Part shown: positions 1 to 11,575 of the stretch, piece after piece
Position numbering within the stretch: position 1 is the first letter of the stretch
How the letters are laid out: every line of letters begins with the position of its first letter
DNA from: Amylostereum areolatum
Taxonomy: Eukaryota; Basidiomycota; Agaricomycetes; Russulales; Stereaceae
Assembly: GCA_012932865.1 (NCBI GenBank)
Contig: SAXG01000014.1
Location: 270,740-334,739, forward strand
Length of the DNA: 64,000 nt
Reading direction: 5' to 3'
Made by a program: the position numbers and the translations under genes
Notes under the pieces: generated by a model
Database searches by the model: none
What the model was told of the DNA's origin: nothing
The model's input: only the letters and a program-made list of their open reading frames with translations

Positions 1-552
1 TGATCGGCTTTCCGTTGAACGGGAGGAAAACCGGTGCGTTCGGGAGGTCCGTGGTGGGAGTTTTTAACGTCGTAGAGACGGCAGAGGTAGATGGAGAGAG
101 GGGTGCGAGGTAGGCGTAGGGGTAGACTGTCCAGGTGTCAGAAACACAGTTTATGAGACCGATGAACGCCTAAGTCGCGACGATGGGAGGAGCGAGAAGA
201 AAATAGATTCGAGAGTGCCGGGGTCTAGGGTAGTGCAACGTGCGCTACAGTACCGTATGACGAGATGGACAGTCTAGGGAAAAGGGAAGAGAAACACTGT
301 CCTTATATACAAGTGGGAACGATGGTGCGATGTGATGTGATAGTGGTGCGAGCGGGGGAACAATAAGAAAGGAGTCATGGGGCGGAGGACGAAGGTCCGG
401 AGCAATGATGTCATAGATAAGGATGCGGAACCCCGCTCGGAAGTCCGGGCAATGACGTCGTTGAAGCATGTGATGCAAGGGAAAGTCATGTGCCGTGAAC
501 GTCGCGTGTACGAGGTCTGCAAACGAAGAGAGAAATGGAGTGATCCGTGACA
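1..552 (-). repeat. LTR fragment of a gypsy element, minus orientation
   Basis: Read on the minus strand, the sequence starts at 552 with TGTCACGGATC. The same start is seen on the plus strand at 3400, next to the end of the degraded gypsy element, so this is the same LTR family in the opposite orientation. A TATA-like stretch (tatataag on the minus strand, about 302-309) fits an LTR promoter. The other end lies outside or near position 1 and was not defined. It abuts a broken reverse-transcriptase fragment at 553. Confidence 0.6.
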
Positions 553-3399
553 CCGCCCATCGAAGTCACCTCAGGCGAGTCCGTTCTTCTTTGTGAAGGG
601 ATGGAAAGCTGCGTCCCGTACAGGACTATCGAGAATTAAACAAGGGCACTGTCAAGAATGAATATCCCTTGCCACTGATCTCTGAAATTGTCGACCGTCT
701 CAAAGGTGCAAAGATCTCTCCAAGATGGATGTTCGCTGGGGCTACAACAATGTCCGCATCAAGGAAGGCGACGAGTGGAAGGCTGCGTTCAAGACGAATC
801 GCGGTCTCTTCGAACCTACGGTGATGTTTTTCGGGCTTATGAACTCCCCCGCGACGTTTCAGGCAATGATGAATGAACTGTTCAAGGATCTCATCGACTC
901 GGGCAAGGTCATCATCTACATGGACGACATCTTGGTGTTCACTCGCACCATGAACGAACACCGTGCCATAGTGCGGCAGGTTCTGCAGTGTTTGCAAGAC
1001 AATGACCTCTTCCTCAAACCGAGAGAAATGCGTCTTTGAGCAAGACTCCGTTGAATACCTCGGACTCATCATCTCGCATGACAAGATCGCTATGGACCCC
1101 GTCAAGGTAGCAGGTATTCAGGACTGGCCGATACCACGAACGGTCAAAGATGTGCAATCCTTCCTCGGCTTTGGCAACTTCTACTGACATTTCATCAAGG
1201 ACTTCTCCAAGGTTGCACGACCCCTATTTGACCTGACAAAGAAGGACTGCACATGGGACTGGTTGACGGACTGCCAAACTGTGTTTGACGCACTGAAAGC
1301 TGCGTTTACTTCCTCCCCCGTCTTGGTCATGCCTGACCCAAAGAAGCCGTACCTCGTTGAAGTCGATGCCTCGGACTTTGCTACTGGAGGTATACTCTCG
1401 CAGAAAGGCGACGACGGTCACTGGCATCCAGTGGCGTATCTGTCCAAGGCCCTGTCGGAACCGGAACGGAACTACGACATCTACGACAAGGAGCTACTTG
1501 CGATCATCCGTGCGCTTGAAGCCTGGCGCCACTACCTCGAAGGCGCCCCGACACCGTCGAAATCTGGACAGATCACAAGAACCTGGAGCACTTCAAGACG
1601 GCACAGAAGCTGAGCCGCCGACAGGCACGTTGGGCTCTATTCCTCACTCGATTTGACTTCTCGCTCGTTCATAAACCAGGAATTTCCCACCGCCCGGATC
1701 CAATGTCTCGACGACCCGATCACAAGGATGGTGTTGAAAACAACAACAAGGAGCGCGTCTTGCTTGACCCCAAGTACTTCCAAGTACGCGCAACAAGGCC
1801 AGGAGCAGTAACCTCCCTCGGTGATGTCGAACTCCGACGACGTATCCGCGACTGCAAAACCAAGGACATCGAGGTCGTTCAAGCCCTGGACGCCATCTTA
1901 CGAAACGGACCGCGTACACTCGTCAAGAACCTTCAAGAGTGGAACTACGAAGAAGGCCTGGTCCTGTTTAGAGGAAAGGTATATGTCCCTGCGGATGACG
2001 AGTTGCGACGCGACATTGTCAAAATGTACCATGAATCTCCCCTGGCTGGACACCCGGTCGCTTCAAGACTTACGAGCTTGTGAGTCGTGAATATTGGTGG
2101 CCTGGCATGTCTGTCTTTGTTCGCGACTTTGTAGCAGGATGCGCAACCTGCCAGTCGACGAAGACACAGAGCAGCCGACCCCACGTCGACATGATCCCAA
2201 ACGAAGTACCCGATCGACAATTTGGCGTCATCTCCACCGACTTCATCGTCAAACTCCCTGACTGCGAAGGCTATAACGCCGTCAATGTCGTGGTCGATCG
2301 CCTCACCAAGATGGTGGTTACCACCCCATGTACAACGAAGATCACCAGTGATGGCACGGCCGACATTCTCTTCGACAAGGTATACCGACACTACGGCTTA
2401 GCAGACAAGATCATCTCGGATCGTGGACCCCAATTTGCTGGACAGGTGATGCGTACACTCAACGAGAAGCTCGGGATCAAGTCCGCCCTCAGCACAGCGT
2501 ATCACCCACAGACAGACAGCCAAACCGAACGCGAGAACCAGAACCTCGAGCAGTTCTCTGCGAGTATTCTGCAACTACCGTCAAGACGACTGGGTGAAGT
2601 GGTTGCCCTTCTTCGAGTTTTCTCACAACTCTCGCACCCATGCAGCTACTGGAAAGGCTCCCTTTGAAGTCCTCTACTGGCTTCCTCCCGAAAATGTACC
2701 CCTCCGATAAACCCGTCCTCAAAGGTCCCCGCAGTTGAAGAACGCCTCCGTCAACTTGAAGAAGTCCGACAGGAGATCAAGGCCAGCCTTGCCCTCCGCA
2801 TCAGACTTGATGAAGGCCCACTACAATGGCGACACGGTCAGCGAATCAACGCAGTTTGCCGTAGGAGACAAAGTATGGCTAGAAGGCAAAATCTGAAGAC
2901 GACGCGACCGAAAGCTAAGCTTGCTGCCCAAACGATTTGGACCCTTAGAAATCATTGACGTCATCAGCCCAGTCAACTACCGCTTGAAGCTGCCGAAGAC
3001 GTGGCTGAATCCATCCAGTCTTCCATGCCTCGCTGCTCCACTGCGTACAAGGAGACAGCCGACTCACGGGCCAAATTATGAACAGCCGCCACCAGACCTC
3101 ATCGACGATGAAGAAGAATACGACGTTGAAGGACATTGTCGACTCTAAACCAACTCGTAACAAGAAAGGTATTCAGTACCTCTGTCAAGTGGGCCAGCTA
3201 TCCCGACTCCGAAAACACCCTGGCTCCCGCTGTTCGTCGCTCTCAAAGGTTTACCGACATGATTGACGCTTTCCACAAGCGCCATCCAATGCGCCCCGCC
3301 CTGTGCGTTCCCTCGGCATCTCCTTTGACAATTTTCTCGCATCCACCCTTGCAGATGACATCGCGCTCCAGGCGAAAGCGCGTCTTAAAGGGGGGGTAA
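553..3399 (+). pseudogene. Degenerate Ty3/gypsy chromovirus Pol (RT, RNase H, integrase, chromodomain)
   Basis: Remains of a Pol polyprotein, broken by several frameshifts and stops. The order is: reverse transcriptase (about 580-1200) with the catalytic YMDD at about 918-929; RNase H (about 1320-1540) with DASDFATGG and the YDKELLAI motif; integrase zinc region GCATCQSTK (about 2138-2164); integrase core with TDF, SDRGPQF and QTERE (about 2235-2535); and a decayed chromodomain (about 3110-3290). Protease, Gag and the 5' LTR are missing: the RT begins abruptly against an inverted LTR at 552. A G-rich polypurine tract (about 3387-3396) precedes the 3' LTR start at 3400. It is related to, but clearly distinct from, the two younger elements; it keeps YMDD where they have YLDY. 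Confidence 0.85.
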
Positions 3400-3440
3400 T
3401 GTCACGGATCGCTCCATTTCTTTCTTCGTTTGACAGACCT
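3400..3440 (+). repeat. Truncated 3' LTR of the degraded gypsy element
   Basis: Only about 41 bp remain, starting TGTCACGGATC directly after the polypurine tract. They match the beginning of the inverted LTR that ends at 552. The rest is cut off by another LTR starting at 3441. Confidence 0.6.
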
Positions 3441-3982
3441 TGTGTTAGGACGGTCCTTATCACGTGACAAGAGGCTCAGGCTACAGTACTCTTACGTGTC
3501 GAGAGGTGGGATCAGGTGATCAGACGTCTCGTTGCGCGGTAAGGGTAGAGTCGATGAGCGAAAGCAGTACGTGTTCACGGAACATTAGGCGAGCTTTGAC
3601 TTTAGTTTGGATTCTCTTTAGTGACTTAAGAGGAGGGTTCTTTAGTTAGAACAGTCCTGTATTTACAAAGAGAACGAGCTGAGGAATGGCTCGTTCGATG
3701 AGCCTCCTTTTATAAGAAAGGAGGTCGGAGTCAATATATGTACATTGAGCGACGGTCGCATCAAGTATCTACGGGGATAAGACTGTGGCACCATCGCGGC
3801 TATGCCGTTGAGATGGTGACGATCTGTGGCACTGTCGTTGGGATGGTGACGATCTTGTGGCACTGTCGTCGTCGCGTCGTTGAGACGGTTACGAACTGGG
3901 GCACAGTCGTAAATCCATCGTTTTAGCGACGTCCTTCCTAGTAAAGCAATGGAAAATGAAGTACCTTGGACAAGTTGTAACA
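3441..3982 (-). repeat. LTR of a second gypsy family, 542 bp, minus orientation
   Basis: On the minus strand it begins TGTTACAACTTG (3982) and ends TCCTAACACA (3441), so it has TG...CA ends. It contains imperfect internal repeats around gtggcac (about 3780-3910) and a TATA-like tataagaaagg near 3711. Upstream on the minus strand, 3983-4044 resembles the purine-rich tail of the internal region, so this is probably the 3' LTR of an element whose body was replaced when the next element came in. No flanking target duplication was found. Confidence 0.55.
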
Positions 3983-4044
3983 CTATCCCCCTCTCTAGAA
4001 TCTACGTCTCGTAGATTCCTGAATCGAAGCGGTTCTAGATGTCC
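3983..4044 (-). mobile_element. Tail of the internal region belonging to the 3441-3982 LTR
   Basis: On the minus strand this short stretch ends in a purine-rich run (agagagggggatag) directly before TGTTACAAC, the normal place for a polypurine tract. It is cut at 4044 by the LTR of the next element, so the layering is nested. Confidence 0.4.
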
Positions 4045-4507
4045 TGTCAGCAACGACTAGTGCGACAGCACCAAGTTACGACACAGCTGACTAGAGGATG
4101 AGGACGACAGAGGGGAGCCGATCAGACACGGCGACAGACGAGGGAAAGCAAGCAAAGTCGGGTAGAATTGACTAGCTCGAGATAAGGGAATATGTACAGC
4201 GAGAGCTGAGCCTTATATACACAAGAGGAGAGAGACTTAGGTAAGCAACCAATACACGGCGATCAGTAAGCAGACCTAAGTATAAGTAAGCAGTCGTATG
4301 TAAAAGAGCACAGCATGAGTCAGTATTCGTACAGCATGAGTCAAGAGGGAAAGGAGTCAGACCCGGCCGAGATGAGTCACGTGGGTCCCGGGTGGGATAT
4401 AGATGAGCCGGGTCCGGGCCAAGTGGAGCCGGACCGGTGATAGCCAATAAGTCCTAAAGCGTGTAACCGATGTAAAGTAAAAAGAAAATTATAGACCGTT
4501 CATGACA
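4045..4507 (-). repeat. 3' LTR of chromovirus copy A
   Basis: 463 bp with TGTCA...TGACA ends. Aligned by eye with the other family LTRs, it has many extra or missing single bases. The Pol stop codon would lie inside the first bases of the LTR (TGTCATGA). Confidence 0.9.
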
Positions 4508-7500
4508 TCACCCCTTCCTTAGATTCGACGTCCTCGTCGTCAATCAGATCCAGTCTTCCTCTCCGCCAGGAGTTTCCAAGCGATTAAGGCGTGCAGGTTT
4601 CGGGGGCACCCGGGTGCTCAGCGGTGGAAGTCGTCGATAGCGTTTCTTGGCATTCTGGAGATTGGCAAGAGGTTCCCAAGTATTGTCATTGTCTGGGTAG
4701 CCTTTCCATTTGACGAGGTACTTGAAGCCGCGACCAACTTCTTGGAGTCTATAATCTTTTCGACCTCATAGACTTCCTCTCCTTGGACTAACTCTGGGGG
4801 TGGAGGTGCAGGTGCTTTCTGATTGTCAAAGGCGGGACCGTTGTGTGGAGATAGGAGGGACTCGTTGAAGACCGGATGTTTTCGTGACCAGGATGTAGGG
4901 AGGCGAAGCTTGTAAGCCGATGCTCCGACTTTCTCCAGGATTTCGAAAGGGACCAAAGCGCTTGTCATCTAGCTTTTGCATAGGACGTGCCGTTTTGATT
5001 ACGGTTTGGCCATCTCTAGGTCTTGGCTTCCAGCCAGACGAAGTCGCCAATTTTGTAATCTATTGGTTCGTCCTTCTTGCGATCGTAAAAGCGCTTTTTG
5101 ATCGTCCTGTGCTGCCTTTAGCGCAGAGCGGGCTTCCTCATAGATGTCTCGCATGCGTTGTGCAACTCGTTCGCCGATGGTTGTCTGTCTCACGTCGAGG
5201 GTTTGTCCCCAGGTAGAGTTCCCGACCATAGTTGGCAAAGTTGGGAGACATCCCAATCGAACTATGGACCATGTTGTTGAGCGCAAGTCATGGCAAGTGG
5301 GAGGTACGTGTCCAATTGTCTTGTCGCTGATTGACGAAGATGCGAAGGTAGTTTTCCATGGTCATGTTGGAGCGTTCGGTCTGTCCATCCGTCTGAGGGT
5401 GATACGCCGTGGACGGGTTCCCTTCAATGCCTAGCAGTTGGAACAATGCCGTGGTGAATTTGGAGACAAACACGCTGCCACGGTCGCTGACGATCTTTCT
5501 AGGAATTCCATGATGGGGGACCACCTCGCGTAGGTACTCGAAGGCGAGTTCGTCCTCCGTTAGGTCTTTGGTCGTGGCCCAGAATACAACCTGCTTGGTA
5601 CCCATGCAGTTCACATTGCAGATGGCGTCTTTTCCATCCGAGACTGGGAGCGGCATGACAAAGTCGATGGATACATGCTCCCAAGGCGCTTGTGGCGGGT
5701 CATGTGGTGGAGTGGAGCGGCAATGCGATCATGTCTAATCTTGGTACGTTGGCAGGTCTCACATCCTTCAACATATTTCCGGACATCGTCTCTAATGGCA
5801 GGCCACCAGTAGTTGCGCGTGATGGAGCTCGTGGGTCTTGTATCGTCCTGGATGACCGACAAGCGGGCCGTCATGATGAGCTTGGATGATGTCTGCACGG
5901 AGTCCTTTGTCTCTTGGGACATAGAGTCTGTGTTGCCAGGTGATCCGTTCCATCTGCGTGTTCCAGCCATCCCTTCACTTTGAGTGCTAAGGCGCGTTCT
6001 ACTGCATGGTCTCGGAGTAAGGTAGCCTCCTGAATCCGCTCAATGAAGACATTGTCAGGTCCATTGGTTATAATTCCTGCATGGTTGAGGGCGCGAAAGA
6101 GTTCTGGTTTCAGGAGGACAATGTTTTCATTGTCTTTCTCCCCCTTCTCAAGGCCCGCTAGTCGGGAAATAGCATCGGGTTTACCCATTGTTTTGCCAGG
6201 CTTGTGGAGTAGCGTACAATGATACTCTTGTAGCTCCGTTAACCATCGTGCTTGTCTCCGATTTAGCTTCTGCGCCTTGCGGAAGTACGTGAGATTGCGA
6301 TGATCCGACCAGATTTCAAACTCCTGTCGTGCCCCCATGAGGTATTGTCTCCATTCCTCTAGCGCCGTCATGATAGCCAGTAATTCCTTGTCATAAATCT
6401 CATAGTTCCTCTCAGCTTCGCTGAGGGACTTTGAGAGGAAGGCGACCGGGTGCCATTTGCCATTGTCCTGTTGTTGCGAAAGTACCCGCGCCCGTGGCAT
6501 AGTCAGAGGAGTCCTGCCTCGACACGGAACTGCCCATCGTCTGTAGGGATTGCTAGAACTGGCTGCGATGTTATACGTCGCTTGAGTTCCTCAAAAGCCT
6601 CCTGCTGTGGGGTGTCCCAGACCCATTCCGTCTTCCCAGTGAGTTTAGTCATTGGGTGAGCAATGCCGCTGAAGTCCTTGATAAAGCGACGGTAGAAGTT
6701 GCAAAAGCCCAAAAACGATTGAAGTTGTTTCTTCGTTTTGGGGGCTGGCCAATTGGTGATTGCCGCGACCTTTGCTGGATCCATGCGAACCCTTCCTCCG
6801 CCGACAATCATGCCCAGGTATTCGATTTCTGCCTTTCTCAAACTCGCACTTTTCTGGCTTCAGATAGAGTTTGTTTTCTCGCAGGATCCGAAGGACCTCC
6901 TTGACTATCCGACGATGTTCTTCTAGCGTATGTGTGAAGATGAGGATGTAGTCCAAATAGACGACCACGACTCCTTGGTGGATCAAGTCTTTGAACAGGT
7001 CATTCATCATGGCTTGGAACGTAGGACGGGGAGTTGGTGAGTCCAAAGAACATGACCGTAGGCTCGTAGAGACCTTTGTTCGTGCGGAATGCAGCTTTCC
7101 ACTCGTCCCCTTCTTTAATCCGAACATTGTTGTACCCCCATCGGACATCGAGCTTGGTAAAGTGCCGTGCTCCTTTAAGCTTGTCAACCAACTCTTGGAT
7201 GAGCGGGAGCGGGTAACGGTTCTTTATTGTCATCTCATTGAGCTTTCGATAGTCCTGCACAGGACGTAGCGAGCCGTCTTTTTCTTGATGAAGAAAAATG
7301 GGGAGGCCATGGGTGATTTGGACGGTTGGATCGGCCAGATCTCAGGTTCTCTTCCAAAAAGGCGTCCAGTTGCTTCTGCTCGTCCAATGTGAGGGGGTAA
7401 ACTTTGCAATCGACCGGTTTGAAGTTAGGAGTGAGCTCAATGGCGTGGTCCCATGGGCGTCGCTCAGGGAGCTTGTAGAAGTCGTCTTTGTCAAAGATGT

Positions 7501-8683
7501 CCTTGAATTTGTGGTACGCCGTTGGGACTCGCTCAGAGAAGGTCTGTTCCTTTTTCTTAGCGTGCTCTTCAATTGCAATGTCCGATGCATGGGTCCGGAT
7601 GTGGTATGTCGCTTTGTAGCCATCCCAGTCGAAAGCAAACAGCTGCTCATCTTTTCCATGTGGACTGGCTCTTCCTCCTCCTCTTCATCATCATCAATAT
7701 TGAGGAGGGGAGGGGGACGAGAGCAGCTGATAGGGCATCGGTCGAATTCAATTGACCCGGATTTCCAGTCGATGTGAGGGTTGTGCTTCTTTAGCCACTC
7801 ATGTCCAATGAAAAGGTCCGTATCTCCTAGATTGGAGACCGCCAGGTCAATGTTTTCTTCATGGTCTTGAATATTTAGGCGAAGTGTGACATATTCCGTG
7901 ATGGGACCTCCTGCGTTGAGAGTGCCGTCTGCATTTCGTACTGGGATTGGGCGAGCAGTCCGTCGCGTGGGGATGTGATTTTCCTGCACAAACTTCGTGT
8001 TGATACACGAGCCAGTGCAACCACTGTCCAGGAGTGCGAGAGCTTTGACAATGCGCTTGGAATCTACCACAAGTTGTGTGGGAATGACCGTTTGTTCCTT
8101 GGCGTTGGAGGAGCGTATGAACTGCATGGGAGTGGCGAGCTCTAGTAGAGCTTGGCATGCTAATTCATCTTCCATGCTAGTTATCTCCTTGATGGCTTCA
8201 TAAGTAGCCTCGTCACGACGTCGGATGGTGTGTCCAGATGCGAAGGATTGCAATCGCACTTTCGGGTTTGTCTTCCCTTAAGCGACGAAGCGTCCATTGA
8301 GCCGTTCCAGGTGCCATATAACATGATTTGGGCGCTGTGCCCCTTCCATCGCACGGCGTTGTCCCTGACTTCACAGGGTCCATATCCAAAACCGAGTCCG
8401 TATCCAAAGCTGTATCCAAAACTGAGGCCGAAACCAATGCCGTATCCAAAGCCGAAGGCTCACAAATTGAAGCCTGAGTATCTAAAATAACAACGGGACG
8501 CGTGCCCGTACCGATAGAGTCCGTAAGAGAAGTCATAATGGGGATATCCCCCGTAGTAGTACAGTCCGAATCAACAATGCGCATATGTAAACGAGAACCA
8601 GGCCACCGAGGTGCCACAAAACCAGACAGGCGAGAAACAGAAACTTGGGCTTCAGATGCCGTGTACATCGTCAGCCCCCTCAA
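4508..8683 (-). pseudogene. Frameshifted Pol of chromovirus copy A
   Basis: Protease, RT, RNase H, integrase and chromodomain are all recognisable in order from 8683 down to about 4620, but split over many frames. Compared with the intact copy, single-base changes that shift the frame are seen near 8220, 7656, 7024, 6837, 6514, 5965, 5830, 5708, 5290, 5024, 4945 and 4737. The RT active-site motif reads YLDY (about 6950-6961), as in the intact copy. Between the indels the amino-acid sequence is almost unchanged. As it stands it cannot make a full Pol. Confidence 0.85.
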
Positions 8684-9937
8684 AAACCCTCCTTCTTCTC
8701 CTCCACCTTCGGCTGAGCTTGAAGCGCGTCCATCACGCTTTTCCGATCTTCGGCCGACAGGCTCCTAGCCCAGGCGGTGGGCGTCTCGAACGTCTGTGCT
8801 CGAGCCTCCCGCTTTGGTGGTTCCGTGTACCGGTCCCTCCCCCACATGTCTCGGATGTTCTTCACGTCCACCCTGCAGTCCCGCACCTGGTGGCCATTCT
8901 GTCCGCAGCGGAAGCATCGCCCCTTGATGTCGACACGGTTGACGTCCATCGGCTGACCTTTGCCACCGTGCACCGTGCCGGTTCCATCGCGGCGCCATGG
9001 GACCTGCCCCCCTTGTTGCCCATTGGACGATCCTTGTCCTTTGGGTTTTTGGTTCTGCACGGGTCCACTGCGCTGGGTCTTAAGGTCCTCCCGCTCCTGT
9101 CGCAGACCGTCGATCAGGATGATGCGCTCTTTGAGGTCCTCATATTTCTGAGGAACGTGACCGCTGTCGTAGATGGAGTCGATGGTCCGATAGTAGACGT
9201 TGTGTTTGAGCAGCTGCATGAGGTGGATAGGGTCCTGCGCCGTGGAGTATCCTGCCTTTCTTGCGAGTTGCTCGAACTTGGCGAAGTATTCATGGGCAGT
9301 GGTACCCTTCGTCTGTTTGAACCCGTCCAGTTCGACTGCGGCACGGTGCTGCTCATTGACGTCGGTGAAGGCCCCTTTGAGTGCTTTGTGGAAGTCCACC
9401 CAGGCGACCATGGCTCCATTGGCCAAGTGTGCATCCTCATACTCGGCCTTCCAGGTGCGTGCTGCCTCCCCCGTCATGTAGGTGAGAATGAAGAGGACTT
9501 TGTCCTTGTCCGTCACGAGGTCATCCTCAGCAGCTCGCATGTATTCCTCGCACGACCGCATCCAGTCATTGAAGTCCTCTCGTTTCCCAGAGAAGCCTTC
9601 AGGAGTTTTCGCGTGGACTTTCTTTCGGGGGGGTCTGGCAGCGGCGGCGGCTGGGGCACTAACAGTGACCGCAGGGGGGTTGACGGTGATGGGGGGGGGC
9701 CGTGACGTTGACGGTGGGGGGTGGCAGGTTGAGGGCAGCAACAAGCACGGCAGGGATGGCGACCCATTGGCCATTTACTTCCATGAGCCAGGCATCGTCG
9801 GTGCCGTTATTCATGTGTTGGATGGGAGAGCCAGTTTGGCCGATGACAATGTTCCATGTTCCACCGATTTCGGTGCAGTTGGCAAGTTTGGCGGGGAGAG
9901 GGGGTTGGGGGTCGGTGCGGATCCACTGGGCAGCCAT
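8680..9937 (-). pseudogene. Gag of chromovirus copy A, frameshifted at a poly-C run
   Basis: The N-terminal part starts with an ATG at 9937 and the main body continues from about 9700 to the stop at 8680. They are in different frames because of a C-run length change (about 9697-9706). The body keeps the retroviral Gag-like core and one CCHC zinc knuckle (C-x2-C-x4-H-x4-C, about 8880-8925). The GGGTTTT heptamer and TGA at the 3' end are preserved. About 8930-9560 differs from the other copy by roughly a tenth of bases, nearly all silent, while the flanks are almost identical. Confidence 0.8.
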
Positions 9938-10243
9938 GATTGGTTCGTCGAGGTCGGAGAAGTCTTCGTTGGTGACAGGCGGTAGGGCGGAGGCGGCGAT
10001 GAGGTTGAAGTCGGCTTCAGTGAGGTCGTCTTGGCTTTCGTTGGCGAAGTACCAACTGATGCCACTTGTTTGGGTTGCTACGAAGGCGACTTCGACAGTG
10101 GTGTCTCCGAGTTGGACAAAGAAGTCGTTTCCTCGTTCAGTGAAGCCTAGGGGGAGGGGATATATGTAGCAGTCTTCGTCCTCAACGTCGGTGTCGGAGT
10201 CAGAACTGGAGTCGGAGCCGTTGAGTCCGAACGAGGGAATTGT

Positions 10244-10645
10244 TTATAAGTGGGTGAGGTCGATGACCTCTGGCTGGGTGAGGTCGATGACCTCTGGCTC
10301 TGGTGTGGGGCTGGGGGTGTTGCCTGGTGTAAGGAGGCGGTGGGTGTGTCGAGTGTCTACTGGTATTTTCTCGTTGGGTGCGTAGAAGGATTTTGGGGGT
10401 TGCTCGAGTTTGTAGCGGTAGGTGACGTATGGGCAGGAGTAGACGTAGAGGTTTCCGTTTCCTTGTTCGCTTATTTTGAGGCGATAGAAGTGGATGTCTA
10501 CGACGGAGTCTTCAAGTTCTTCTACACCGAGGGCGACCTTCCAATTGTGCCAGGCCCAAGGGTCTTTAGATTCGTTGATGAGGGAGATGATAGCGTCGTG
10601 GCTGATGGGGATGAATTCTTGTACTTGCGAGCGCCAATCTTCCAT
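10244..10645 (-). CDS. Upstream ORF (ORF0) of chromovirus copy A, double VIDLT tail
   Basis: 133 codons from the ATG at 10645 to the TAA at 10244-10246; the frame is open further upstream without an ATG. I recognise no domain. The C-terminus carries a 24-bp tandem duplication giving two PEVIDLT motifs, where the sister copy has one. VIDLT matches the hydrophobic core of SUMO-interacting motifs. After the TAA the same frame stays open for 102 codons to the Gag ATG at 9937, with mostly silent differences between the two copies. So the stop may separate two proteins or be read through. Confidence 0.6.
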   Translation of the reverse strand: MEDWRSQVQEFIPISHDAIISLINESKDPWAWHNWKVALGVEELEDSVVDIHFYRLKISEQGNGNLYVYSCPYVTYRYKLEQPPKSFYAPNEKIPVDTRHTHRLLTPGNTPSPTPEPEVIDLTQPEVIDLTHL

Positions 10646-11116
10646 GCACGAGCCCCCAGTCGAAATGGTTACTCTGTGCGGCAAGGGAAGATTTTGTCGA
10701 GGGAAGGTGATTCTGTTATGAGATCGCAAGACGGTCTGCCTCAGTCTTCTCGACCTGTTGGCTGTCTCTTCATCTAGGGGACACGAGCCCAAAGACTTCC
10801 TAAACCGCTTTCCTTTCGCCGCTTTTACTCGTTTCCTACACCAAGGGTGCACCTTCTACTGTCACCTCTGAGCTTTCAACTCCTGGTATTGGAGAGTCTC
10901 GAGTAGGTGTAACATTTCGAGGAAACGTCAAGCCGGCACCGGTATACGTGCGCACGACCACAATGTCAGGGTAACGAGTCGCGTACTCTGGGGGCAACGG
11001 TCTAGGGCAGCACGGGGGAAGAACAAGGTCAGTACCAGACGGGTACTACTACTACTACGCTACAGTACGTAGGGACGGTCGTAGGGTGGTGCAAGAGTAA
11101 ACAGATCTCGAGCTTA

Positions 11117-11575
11117 TGTCAGCAACGACTAGTGCGACAGCACCAAGTTACGACACAGCTGACTAGAAGATGAGGATGACAGAGGGGAGCCGATCAGACA
11201 CGGCGACAGACGAGGGAAAGCAAGCAAAGTGGGTAGAATTGACTAGCTCGAGATAAGGGATATGTACAGCGAGAGCGAGCCTTATATACACAAGAGGAGA
11301 GAGACTTAGGTAAGCAACCGATACACGGCGATCAGTAAGCAGACCTAGTATAAGTAAGCAGTCGTATGTAAAAGAGCACAGCACGAGTCAGTATTGTACA
11401 GCATGAGTCAGGGGAAAGGAGTCAGACCTGGGCCGAGATGAGTCACGTGGGCCCGGGTGGGATATAGATGAACCGGGTCCGGGCCGAAGTGGAGCCGGAC
11501 CGGTGATAAGCCAATAAGTCCTAAAGCGTGTAACCGATGTAAAGTAAAAAAGAAAATTATAGACCGTTCATGACA
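11117..11575 (-). repeat. 5' LTR of chromovirus copy A
   Basis: 459 bp with TGTCA...TGACA ends. The half nearest the internal region (R and U5) is identical by eye to the 5' LTR of the other copy, whereas the outer part of U3 matches that copy's 3' LTR better. Next to it, 11105-11114 holds the primer-binding site complementary to the predicted transcript start. Confidence 0.9.

Larger units (their letters stand above)
4045..11575 (-). mobile_element. Chromovirus element copy A, full length but indel-ridden
   Basis: A 7.5-kb Ty3/gypsy chromovirus on the minus strand: 5' LTR 11117-11575, upstream ORF, Gag, Pol ending in a chromodomain, 3' LTR 4045-4507. It belongs to the same family as the copy at 17870-25362 and is nearly identical to it over most of its length. 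It differs by more than ten single-base insertions or deletions in Pol and one in the poly-C run of Gag. The flanking pentamers differ (TGTCC at 4040-4044, CGACC at 11576-11580), so there is no target duplication. That suggests a recombinant between two insertions or later rearrangement. Confidence 0.9.

Noticed and set aside
8593..10777. Plus-strand frames opposite Gag and ORF0 of chromovirus copy A (for example 8611-9705, 10250-10777)
   Set aside because: Shadows of the element's coding strand; the real Gag and ORF0 are on the minus strand.
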